Below are positions 1-5,638 of a stretch of 13,062 nt of DNA, one piece after another. The position numbers and the translations under genes were made by a program. Within the stretch, counting starts at the first letter, position 1, and each line of letters starts with the position of its first letter. The notes under the pieces were generated by a model. That model ran no database searches. It was not told the origin of the DNA and saw nothing but the letters and a program-made list of their open reading frames with translations. Source of the stretch: Candidatus Atribacteria bacterium (GTDB lineage Bacteria > Atribacterota > JS1 > SB-45 > 34-128); contig DMCY01000082.1 in assembly GCA_003451675.1 (NCBI GenBank), forward strand, positions 1 to 13,062, in the 5' to 3' direction.

Positions 1-115
1 ATGGGTGTAGTTTACCTCCTTTTCCCCCTATGTCATTATCTTTCATACATAAGGGAATCATATTTCAAAGTGGTGTACTTTTCAATTAATAGAGTGGTGC
101 AGTTTTAGAGTAACA
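1..115 (-). mobile_element. possible left end of an IS21-like element (edge of window)
   Basis: Read on the minus strand, this stretch starts with TGTTACTC (115-108). It then carries related repeats: TAAAACTGCACCACTC (107-92), GAAAAGTACACCACTTTG (83-66) and a more degenerate GGTAAACTACACCCAT (16-1). A strong Shine-Dalgarno sequence, AAGGAGG (22-16), comes 15 nt before the window edge, as if a gene began at or just beyond position 1. Elements of the IS21 family are known to have ends beginning with TG, multiple internal repeats, and istA just inside one end. No transposase residue is visible here, so the assignment is an inference from layout only. Confidence 0.3.
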
Positions 116-228
116 TAAACATCTACACCTTTTTTTATATTTTTTTCAATCCTTCTCTTGCTATATGTCTTATTACTAACCAAAGAAAGTATTATTAATA
201 TATAATATTTTTTCTTCTAACTACCCCA

Positions 229-356
229 CTAAAGTTTACACTAACAAAAACTGTATCGAGTATCAAGTATATAGTATCGAGTTAAGAAAGAGAAAGAAAA
301 TATAGAAAAGTAGCTTTGTTCTTCCTATCTAACTATCTCGCTAAAGTTTACACTAA
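229..356. repeat. direct repeat pair CTAAAGTTTACACTAAC
   Basis: The 17-mer CTAAAGTTTACACTAAC at 229-245 recurs as 16 of its bases at 341-356 (CTAAAGTTTACACTAA followed by C), 112 nt apart. Flanks are also similar: both copies follow a TTCTTC-rich run containing CTAACTA and are followed by A-rich sequence. The copies contain the small palindrome TAAAGTTTA. Function is unknown; they could be remnants of duplicated mobile-element ends. Confidence 0.6.
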
Positions 357-363
357 CGAACAA

Positions 364-400
364 ATAAATATAAAATTACGGGCAGACACAAGGTCTGCCC
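364..400 (-). terminator. possible terminator of the spy-htrA operon
   Basis: On the minus strand, 90 nt past the htrA stop, the 8-bp GC-rich stem GGGCAGAC/GTCTGCCC is followed by GTAATTTTATATTTATTT, a T-rich but interrupted tract. The stem belongs to the dispersed palindrome at 379-404, so termination may be a secondary use. It is the only terminator-like structure between htrA and the left edge. Confidence 0.4.
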
Positions 401-404
401 CTAC
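379..404 (-). repeat. GTAGGGGC-type palindromic element, copy 1
   Basis: GGGCAGAC (380-387) and GTCTGCCC (393-400) form a perfect 8-bp stem with the loop ACAAG, followed on the plus strand by CCTAC. On the coding strand the unit therefore begins GTAGGGGCAGAC. A nearly identical copy lies at 6852-6877, and relatives with different stems but the same CCCCTAC flank lie at 3673-3726 and 6813-6838. It behaves like a REP-type dispersed palindrome. Confidence 0.7.
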
Positions 405-489
405 GCTTGATTTTGCTTTTTTTCTTTCCTAAGTCTTTATTATTATCCTAATATTCCTAACTCGATACTCGATACGGAATTGCTAATTT

Positions 490-1947
490 CTAATCAATCT
501 TTTCTACTTTAATCGGAACATAATAGGTATGACGGTTACGAAATACTAATAATAGCAATGTATCTCCCGGCTCTAATTTATTGATTACTTCTTCCCATTC
601 CTCAACAGAAGATACCTCCATTCGGTTAGCTTCTAAAATTACATCTCCTCTCCGCAGACCCATATCATCTGCTGAGCTTCCAGGAATTACCTCAGTAATC
701 ACTAGCCCTTTTACCCAGGACAACTCTAATTCTTTAGCAATTTCTGGGGTAACCACTTCAATTTTTAATCCGGTTTGTACAGAAAATACTTTTTCTTTGG
801 AAAATTCACTACCTTCTTCTTCCACGGTGGGCATTTCACCAATTTTTACTACAAAGAAGATTTTTTTGCCATCTCGCACAATTTCTATATTTGCTTTTTC
901 ACCTATCTCAATATTTCTTATTTTGTCTTGAAGCTCTCCCGGAGAATCAACTTCTTCATTGTTAACCTTGGTGATTATATCCCCTCTTTTTATTCCAGAT
1001 TTTTCCGCCGGACTATCTTTAACCACATCTCCAACCAAAACTCCCTTAGCATCTTCTGGTAAGTCAAACTGTTTAGCAATTTCCGGGGTAACCTCTTGAA
1101 TATACACTCCTAACCATGGCCTCCTCACTTTACCTAAATTAATCAGATCATCTATATTTCTTTTAGCCATATTAACAGGAATAGCAAATCCAATACCCTG
1201 GGCATAAGGAATAATTGCAGTATTTATACCCACAACTTCTCCTTCAGTATTTAGCAATGGACCACCACTATTACCAGGATTGATAGCTGTGTCAGTTTGA
1301 ATAAAATCCTTATAAATATGTCCTTCTATTCCTGTAGGGATAGAACGACCTTTAGCACTAACTACGCCCATCGTCACGGTTTGTTGAAGTCCGTAAGGAT
1401 TACCAATAGCAACTACAATTTCCCCCACTCTTAATTTATCCGAATCACCTAAAGATACCATAGGCAAATGATCTGCTTTTATCTTTACTATAGCCATATC
1501 CGAAGTTGTATCTGAACCAATTACTTTTCCATCAAATTCTCTGCCATCAGAAAGAGTAACTTTTATCTTATCTGCTTTATGGACTACATGTTCATTGGTA
1601 AGGACATATCCTTCCTGGCTGATAATAAATCCAGAGCCAGTACCTTTTTGGGGAATAGTTTTTCTATATTCCCTGAATTGGTCTCCAAAAAAGTGTCGGA
1701 ATATGGGATCATCAAAAGAAGGATATTCAGTTTTTACCATTCTTACTGTATCTATATTAACTACTGCTGGCCCAGCTTTTTCTGCGATATCGGCAATGCT
1801 ATCACTTAAAGCTTGAATAGACGAATAAGATTTTTCCTGTTGAGGTTCTGCATTTATAACCTGTACCAATATTAGAGAAAGAAATAATATTAAAATTGTA
1901 GTTAACATAAGTTTTTTGTTTACTCTTAAAGAATAATTTTCTATCAT
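490..1947 (-). CDS. htrA: HtrA/DegP-type serine protease with two PDZ domains
   Basis: Periplasmic protease/chaperone of 485 residues, the usual DegP/DegQ length. Residues 1-33 form a signal peptide (basic start, hydrophobic core, likely cleavage after VINA). The trypsin-like domain spans about 45-270, with an FFGD linker near 86-89 and the full catalytic triad His120 (TNEHVV), Asp150 (TSDMAIVKI) and Ser227 (GNSGGP). PDZ1 is about 276-370 and PDZ2 about 390-482. The start has AAGGAGG at 1967-1961, 13 nt upstream, which is rather long; the next Met (residue 14) would leave a shorter but still usable signal. The gene follows the Spy-like gene, with a hairpin in the gap. Family assignment is firm; which HtrA paralogue it matches cannot be told from the sequence. 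Confidence 0.96.
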   Translation of the reverse strand: MIENYSLRVNKKLMLTTILILFLSLILVQVINAEPQQEKSYSSIQALSDSIADIAEKAGPAVVNIDTVRMVKTEYPSFDDPIFRHFFGDQFREYRKTIPQKGTGSGFIISQEGYVLTNEHVVHKADKIKVTLSDGREFDGKVIGSDTTSDMAIVKIKADHLPMVSLGDSDKLRVGEIVVAIGNPYGLQQTVTMGVVSAKGRSIPTGIEGHIYKDFIQTDTAINPGNSGGPLLNTEGEVVGINTAIIPYAQGIGFAIPVNMAKRNIDDLINLGKVRRPWLGVYIQEVTPEIAKQFDLPEDAKGVLVGDVVKDSPAEKSGIKRGDIITKVNNEEVDSPGELQDKIRNIEIGEKANIEIVRDGKKIFFVVKIGEMPTVEEEGSEFSKEKVFSVQTGLKIEVVTPEIAKELELSWVKGLVITEVIPGSSADDMGLRRGDVILEANRMEVSSVEEWEEVINKLEPGDTLLLLVFRNRHTYYVPIKVEKID

Positions 1948-1974
1948 TTTTTTTATTTGACCTCCTTAAATATT

Positions 1975-2015
1975 TCTAAGAAAAGAGGGAAAAGTTATCT
2001 TCCTCTTTTCTTAGA
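1975..2015 (-). promoter_or_regulatory. 14-bp hairpin between the Spy-like gene and htrA
   Basis: Positions 1975-1988 and 2002-2015 are perfectly complementary over 14 bp (core CTAAGAAAAGAGG / CCTCTTTTCTTAG) with a 13-nt loop. On the transcribed minus strand the stem starts 11 nt after the Spy-like stop codon and ends 7 nt before the htrA AAGGAGG. What follows the stem is AAATATTT and not a T-run, so a strong intrinsic terminator is unlikely. Partial attenuation, mRNA protection of the upstream message or tuning of htrA translation are more plausible. Confidence 0.65.
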
Positions 2016-2026
2016 TTTGCTTTTAT

Positions 2027-2578
2027 TTACCAAGAGAAATTTTTTAACGTTCGGGCAGCACTAACAAATTTTTCAAATGTTAAGATTTGAAAAGGGATAC
2101 CTTCTGGTAATTTTTCTTGCTGCTCGGAAGTTAATATACTTTTAACTGCTAAATACTCTTCAATTCGTTTCATCTTTAATTCTGTTTGTAAATCAGCAAT
2201 TTCTTGCAGTTTTGCTCTAATTTTTGCCAGTTCGGGATCTTTCTCTAAGAATAAAATTTTAATTTCTAACTGATTAATCTCTACTTTATTCTTTAATCCC
2301 AGCATTTCTTTTTGAAAATTTAAATCTATCTTCTTTATTTCAGTTTTTTGCTCTTCGGATAGATTTAAAGATTCAACTAATTCTTTCATCTTTGCAGCCG
2401 GACTATCTACTAAACGCTTCTTCATCATCTCTCTAAATTCATTACTGGTCTGTTGCTGTATCTTTTGCTTTATTCCGGGTAGTGTCTTTTCTTGTTGAGC
2501 ATAAGAAAATTGAGCAAAGCCTAAAAATACTACAGTTATTGCAACTACTAAGGTTAATACCATCAACTTCGTTTTCAT
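2027..2578 (-). CDS. Spy/CpxP-like periplasmic protein (LTxxQ motifs)
   Basis: Predicted exported helical protein of 183 residues. Residues 1-27 are a signal peptide (cleavage after FSYA). The mature part is almost all amphipathic helix, with two family signature motifs, LNLSEEQ (71-77) and LTSEQ (149-153), as in Spy, CpxP and ZraP-type proteins. Those proteins bind unfolded proteins or metal ions and damp envelope-stress signalling. The start is the ATG at 2578, 8 nt after AAGGAGG (2593-2587). An in-frame GTG at 2587 overlaps that Shine-Dalgarno sequence and is rejected. It is followed after 79 nt by htrA on the same strand, matching the known regulatory association of CpxP/Spy and DegP in enterobacteria. 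No Cys or obvious metal-binding His cluster is seen. The precise substrate is unknown. Confidence 0.8.
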   Translation of the reverse strand: MKTKLMVLTLVVAITVVFLGFAQFSYAQQEKTLPGIKQKIQQQTSNEFREMMKKRLVDSPAAKMKELVESLNLSEEQKTEIKKIDLNFQKEMLGLKNKVEINQLEIKILFLEKDPELAKIRAKLQEIADLQTELKMKRIEEYLAVKSILTSEQQEKLPEGIPFQILTFEKFVSAARTLKNFSW

Positions 2579-2886
2579 CTGTTTCACCTCCTTTTTATTT
2601 TTTTTATCCTAACCTATGATAGAAGCAATTACTGTGCCAACTTTTTAAAATGCTTTTATTTTTTTATTTTTATAAAATATTCATACTTAAAATTGCGATA
2701 AACAAAGACTTTCTGAATTCTTTTACTTAAACTATTTTATATTGTTCTGTAATATTTACTTGGTTAACATCAGTTATATTTATAAAAATGATTAATTTTT
2801 CTCATTTTCTTATCAAAATACTGAGCAATTTTTTCGCAGCAATTTAATTTCACGTCCTTTTAAAATAAATAGTGATTTAATTGGGC
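2579..2886 (-). other. upstream region of the spy-htrA operon
   Basis: Gene-free and extremely AT-rich. It must hold the promoter of the Spy-like gene unless that gene is read through from DUF2148. I see no consensus sigma-70 promoter. The nearest candidates on the minus strand are TTGGCA (2640-2635) with TAGGTT (2616-2611) at 18 nt, and TTGATA near 2816 with AATCAT 17 nt on. Both are weak. No GAACTT/TCAAA-type sigma-E box or clear operator was recognised, and no terminator follows the DUF2148 stop. Confidence 0.35.
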
Positions 2887-3432
2887 TTACCGGTCAAAAT
2901 AAATACTCTTGCCAGTTACCGATAAGGGGATACCCATTACAAAATCCGCATCTATCAGACCTATTTTCTTGGCTACTACTCCAGCACGATACATTATCCG
3001 ATTATCTACATTCATTATTCCAGCAGTTTTAACCGCTGACCCAATAGCAATTCCCATATCTAAAAGCCTGAAAGCACATTGAGGTCCATCAAATTCACTA
3101 CCTTTATGGGAAATTCGGTCGGCACACTGGTCATACCCGCAGGCACCACAATTCAAGCCGAGAGACTGTGCATCTTTTAAGCCTATCAATAATACAGCCA
3201 GAGAATTTTTCACATTATCACCATCACGGTCAAAATTTTTCTTACCCAGCTCTTCGCCATAATGGACCATCTCTTTAGCTAATCTGATTACATCTTCTCC
3301 GTAAATTACTTTAACCACTATAAAGTCTTTACCTGCAGATTTTGGTGCTGTACGAGCTGCAACCCCCATTAAATTCGCGACATCTTTTATAGCCTCTTGA
3401 ATATCAAATTCAGATAAATTTTGATTAGACAT
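2887..3432 (-). CDS. DUF2148 ferredoxin-domain protein
   Basis: Soluble protein of 181 residues with four cysteines placed as in a [4Fe-4S] site: Cys95, Cys98 and Cys103 in NCGACGYDQC, and Cys119 in GPQCAF. The fold (mixed N-terminal helix/strand with RTAPKSAGKD near 27-36, then the cluster loop, then a C-terminal region ending GIPLSVTGKSIYFDR) matches the DUF2148 family found mainly in anaerobes and archaea; its function is not established. The start is the ATG at 3432, with AAGGAGG 9 to 10 nt upstream (3449-3443). The frame stays open to 3501, but that extension is translated repeat sequence and is rejected. It stands alone between two long spacers. Confidence 0.88.
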   Translation of the reverse strand: MSNQNLSEFDIQEAIKDVANLMGVAARTAPKSAGKDFIVVKVIYGEDVIRLAKEMVHYGEELGKKNFDRDGDNVKNSLAVLLIGLKDAQSLGLNCGACGYDQCADRISHKGSEFDGPQCAFRLLDMGIAIGSAVKTAGIMNVDNRIMYRAGVVAKKIGLIDADFVMGIPLSVTGKSIYFDR

Positions 3433-3460
3433 TTTCTTAATTCCTCCTTGAATTAATTTT

Positions 3461-3498
3461 CCAATTCTCCAATTGGCCAATTTACCAATTGAATTGGT
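3461..3498. repeat. nested CCAATT/AATTGG palindromes upstream of DUF2148
   Basis: Five CCAATT or AATTGG words sit within about 40 nt. They include the 12-bp palindrome AATTGGCCAATT (3471-3482) and ACCAATT-G-AATTGGT (3484-3498), whose 7-bp arms are perfect. The block ends 12 nt upstream of the DUF2148 Shine-Dalgarno sequence. It could be an operator, an mRNA hairpin, or just another degenerate word island like those further upstream. Confidence 0.6.
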
Positions 3499-3514
3499 CA
3501 TTAGTGAGTAAACC

Positions 3515-3546
3515 TAGCGTAGAGCGTACAGCGTTTAGCGTATAGG
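3515..3546. repeat. AGCGT word island
   Basis: Four AGCGT words occur in 32 nt with varying 2-5 nt spacers (AGCGTAG, AGCGTAC, AGCGTTT, AGCGTAT). The inverse-complement word ACGCTA recurs at 3849-3878, so the two islands could pair around the spacer. Not a regular tandem repeat and not a CRISPR. Confidence 0.6.
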
Positions 3547-3672
3547 TGCCTGTAATAAGTGTAAGAAAATATAAAATACAAGAAATATTAGTTATTAGTA
3601 TTAAAACAGGTTTTCAGTTAACGGTTTTTAGTTTACAGTTTATTGTGTTTTATGTTATTTCCACAAATCTGG

Positions 3673-3726
3673 TGTAGGGGTCGGATTTATCCAGCCCGAA
3701 ACGGGTTCGATGAATCGAACCCCTGC
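3673..3726. repeat. two opposed GTAGGGG-type palindromes
   Basis: The first unit (3673-3698) runs GTAGGGGTCGGAT...CAGCCCG, with an imperfect stem and the conserved GTAGGGG end on its left. The second (3702-3726) is CGGGTTCGA-TGAA-TCGAACCCC followed by TGC, with a perfect 8-bp stem and the conserved end on its right. They are head-to-head relatives of the elements at 379-404, 6813-6838 and 6852-6877. GGTTCGA superficially resembles a tRNA T-arm, but the unit is a plain palindrome. Confidence 0.65.
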
Positions 3727-3750
3727 CTCTGGATGCTATACGCTGATAAT

Positions 3751-3786
3751 CTTCTGACTCCTGTATTCTGGCTTCTGCCTACTGAT
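3751..3786. repeat. CTTCTG/TTCTGG word island
   Basis: CTTCTGACTCCTGTATTCTG and then GCTTCTGCCTACTGAT repeat a C/T-rich 8-10 nt word (CTTCTG, CCTGTA, TTCTGG, CTTCTG, CTACTG) with drift. Spacing is irregular. No function can be assigned. Confidence 0.5.
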
Positions 3787-3805
3787 CTTTATCTTTTATT
3801 TTTTT

Positions 3806-3878
3806 AACTAGCTAACCATGTAACCAACTAACCAGCTAACTAAATGTATACACTAAACGCTACCCGCTATACGCTATG
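3806..3878. repeat. CTAACC and TACGCTA word islands
   Basis: The part 3806-3844 is made of AACTAGCTAACC, TAACCAACTAACC and AGCTAACTAA words. Its first 20 nt match 12094-12113 at 18 of 20 positions. The part 3849-3878 is made of ACACTAAACGCTACC and CGCTATACGCTA words. The islands lie directly downstream of larE on the coding strand and show no terminator-like T-run. Confidence 0.6.
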
Positions 3879-3890
3879 TAATTTATTATA

Positions 3891-4859
3891 CTACCCAATT
3901 ATTTTGTAATCAATAACCTGAAAAGTAGACAGGCTCTTGTTAGTAGTCAATAACCATTCCGCTTCTGTGGGAACAGAAAAATCAGGTTGCAACCTCCCCT
4001 TTTCTAACCAGTATCGGGAATGCTGATTATCAAATTGTCCTTTATTGACTTTAATGATCAATTTAATTGGCCTATCTAAAAATTCAACTTGCTCTAAAGT
4101 TTTCACTTTTTTTAATTCTTTAATAATTTTTCTCTTTAATTTTTCTTCAGGCAAAGGGGATATATTTACTAATCCTATATTCTTATTTAAGGGCCCAATA
4201 ATTTTTACGTTCGCTAAAACAGATTCGTATCCCTCTTCTTCTAAAATACTTAATAGTAACTCATTAGCTTCTGCTACTGCCTGACCGTGATAATGAGGAG
4301 CAGCTAAAGGTTTAAGTAGATGTTTTAGCTTGCAGCCTTCTCTAAATTTGTTTTCCCCAATCTGTAAAATTTTTATATCAAAATAATCAGCAATTTTACG
4401 GATTTCCTCCTTGTTTAGCTCCAAAAGGGGGGCATAAAAACCATTATATAATTTTAAACCCCTCTTTCCCCAGGTATCACTCTGGTTTGAACCAGTCAGT
4501 ACCAGTCTTCCCGATGTTTCTTTTTTTACTTTTCCCAATTTAGCTACTCTGGTACATTTATTACAGGCCGGCCCCTTCTTTAAAACTCTTTCCTGTTCTC
4601 TTTTTCCCTGAACAATCTTTAGCTTCAAATCTAAAGCCCTACTGATATCTTGAATATTTCTTAAACTCTTACTGTAACTATATTCTTCGAAACTGACCGT
4701 AATCGCTAAAACCTTTTCTCTCCCTAAAGCTTGTATAGCTAAAGCAGATACTACGGTGCTATCTAATCCCCCCGAAAAAGCCACTACAATCTCTTCTCCC
4801 TGACTGATTTTTTCAATCTCTTCTAATATATTATTAATTCTATCTTTTGTGCTAATCAT
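3891..4859 (-). CDS. larE: LarE-type PP-loop ATP-dependent sulfurtransferase
   Basis: ATP-pyrophosphatase enzyme of 322 residues. The PP-loop SGGLDS is at 29-34 after a strand (IVVAF), and a second nucleotide-contact segment is TGSNQSD (123-129). LarE enzymes adenylate a substrate carboxylate and insert sulfur, classically in making the nickel-pincer cofactor of lactate racemase. Three cysteines, Cys99 and Cys102 (ACNKC) and Cys176 (REGCKLKH), fit the subgroup thought to hold a [4Fe-4S] cluster instead of sacrificing one Cys. About 45 extra C-terminal residues (from about 277) exceed the roughly 276-residue lactobacillus protein. No larA, larB or larC is in the window. Start: ATG at 4859; TTG at 4871 and GTG at 4862 are in frame, and none has a strong Shine-Dalgarno. 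It could instead be another LarE/ExsB-like thiolase of unknown substrate. Confidence 0.75.
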   Translation of the reverse strand: MISTKDRINNILEEIEKISQGEEIVVAFSGGLDSTVVSALAIQALGREKVLAITVSFEEYSYSKSLRNIQDISRALDLKLKIVQGKREQERVLKKGPACNKCTRVAKLGKVKKETSGRLVLTGSNQSDTWGKRGLKLYNGFYAPLLELNKEEIRKIADYFDIKILQIGENKFREGCKLKHLLKPLAAPHYHGQAVAEANELLLSILEEEGYESVLANVKIIGPLNKNIGLVNISPLPEEKLKRKIIKELKKVKTLEQVEFLDRPIKLIIKVNKGQFDNQHSRYWLEKGRLQPDFSVPTEAEWLLTTNKSLSTFQVIDYKIIG

Positions 4860-4889
4860 CACCCAATCCAACTATCTTTCTTCTTATTA

Positions 4890-4917
4890 TTTTTATTTTA
4901 CTTATAAAAAAAGTCAA
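4890..4917 (-). promoter_or_regulatory. candidate sigma-70 promoter of larE
   Basis: On the minus strand TTGACT (4917-4912) is followed, 16 nt later, by TAAAAA (4895-4890), inside a long A/T tract. Start of transcription near 4883 would leave a leader of about 24 nt before the ATG at 4859. The -35 box is one base off consensus; the -10 box is weaker. AATAAT at 20 nt is an alternative. It would make larE partly independent of the nifS operon. Confidence 0.5.
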
Positions 4918-4993
4918 GGCAAATTATAAACACTATTACAATTCCCTGACCTTTAATGTTGATTGAAACTATCTTTAATTAATAATCTATCAA

Positions 4994-5545
4994 TTACATT
5001 TTTTCCAAATATTCTTTAAAAGAAATGCTTTTATGCCATCCTTCACCGATGTAATTTAATACTGGAATAAATTGCTCGGCAGTTACATATCCCGGTAAAG
5101 GAGCTACGCGGCTATGGTTGCTTTCTAAAAACCAGGTAGTAGGATAACCGCTTACCTGATATAATTTAGCCAATTCTCTTTCGGTAATCTCCTTGCCGTC
5201 TTCAATCACTTTATTATCCGACTCGGCATTTACTTTAATAACTACAAAATTTTCATTTAAGATTTTTTTTACTTCTTCTTTGGAATAAGTTTCCTTATCC
5301 ATTTTTTTGCAGTAACCACACCAATCAGTGTAAAAATCGATTAAAATATACTTGTTTTCTTTCGCAGCCAGAGCCAATCCCTCATTATAGGATAGCCAAT
5401 TAAGAGCAAATGGCTTGGCCTCCTTTACTGCTTCTGCGTTCTGTTCGTCTATTTTAAAATATGATTTTAGTCCGAAAAAAAATATTATTACTAATAGGGT
5501 TACTAAAACCATTATTTTATTTCTTTTTGTGAAAAATATCTTCAT
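4994..5545 (-). CDS. membrane-anchored thioredoxin-like protein
   Basis: Thioredoxin-fold oxidoreductase of 183 residues, tethered by one N-terminal transmembrane segment (about 11-31), with the catalytic part outside the cytoplasm. The active site is Trp75-Cys76-Gly-Tyr-Cys79 (DFYTDWCGYC), followed by the cis-proline loop GYPTTW with Pro135. The sequence resembles the C-terminal thioredoxin domain of DsbD and related thioredoxin_7 proteins. It follows ccdA by 93 nt, so the two probably form a split DsbD-like pair in which CcdA passes electrons to this CxxC. Start: ATG at 5545, with AAGAGG (5563-5558) 12 nt upstream. The frame is open to an ATG at 5590, which has only AAGG 2 nt away; that longer form would have 198 residues. 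Confidence 0.87.
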   Translation of the reverse strand: MKIFFTKRNKIMVLVTLLVIIFFFGLKSYFKIDEQNAEAVKEAKPFALNWLSYNEGLALAAKENKYILIDFYTDWCGYCKKMDKETYSKEEVKKILNENFVVIKVNAESDNKVIEDGKEITERELAKLYQVSGYPTTWFLESNHSRVAPLPGYVTAEQFIPVLNYIGEGWHKSISFKEYLEKM

Positions 5546-5638
5546 TTTTATTTCAAACCTCTTCTGTTCATATTTAAATTTATTTTTCATTACCTTGTTA
5601 ATTTTGTATAATTTTAATTTTCAAAGACGATTATTTTT

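Larger units (their letters stand above)
253..475. repeat. degenerate GTATCGAGTATC words with inverted copy
   Basis: At 253-282 the words GTATCGAG, TATCAAG and TATAGTATCGAGT follow one another. At 459-475 the inverse complement, AACTCGATACTCGATAC, appears. The two blocks could pair as an imperfect stem bracketing the palindrome at 379-404. This is the same style of low-complexity word repeat seen in other spacers of this window. Confidence 0.55.
116..489. other. gene-free spacer with repeats
   Basis: No open frame with a ribosome binding site was found on either strand. The spacer is very AT-rich and holds a direct repeat pair (229-245, 341-356), degenerate CGAGTATC words with an inverted copy (253-282, 459-475) and a palindromic element (379-404). 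The 3' untranslated region of htrA runs through it on the minus strand. Confidence 0.6.
3433..3890. other. gene-free spacer built of repeat islands
   Basis: No coding frame with a start signal was found. Nearly the whole spacer is explained by the CCAATT palindromes (3461-3498), AGCGT words (3515-3546), a GTTTTCAGTTAACGG-like block (3609-3645), two palindromic elements (3673-3726), CTTCTG words (3751-3786), a CTAACC island (3806-3844) and TACGCTA words (3849-3878). No strong promoter for DUF2148 was recognised. Confidence 0.6.

Noticed and set aside
581..1816. Several plus-strand open frames antisense to htrA
   Set aside because: They lie wholly inside a firmly identified protease gene, lack ribosome binding sites and encode low-complexity Ser/Phe/Ile-rich peptides.
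2579..2587. GTG at 2587 as start of the Spy-like gene
   Set aside because: The GTG is part of the AAGGAGGTG Shine-Dalgarno sequence that serves the ATG at 2578.
3433..3501. N-terminal extension of DUF2148
   Set aside because: It is translated from the CCAATT repeat block and overlaps a strong Shine-Dalgarno sequence for the internal ATG at 3432.
3638..3666. Promoter for DUF2148 (TTGTGG with ATAAAC/AATAAA downstream on the minus strand)
   Set aside because: Both hexamers are far from consensus and it lies over 200 nt from the start codon in low-complexity sequence.
3702..3726. tRNA T-arm, suggested by GGTTCGA
   Set aside because: The stretch is a simple palindrome of the dispersed GTAGGGG family with no acceptor or anticodon stem nearby.
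3515..3878. CRISPR array
   Set aside because: The words are 5-12 nt, degenerate and irregularly spaced, with no repeat-spacer pattern and no cas gene.
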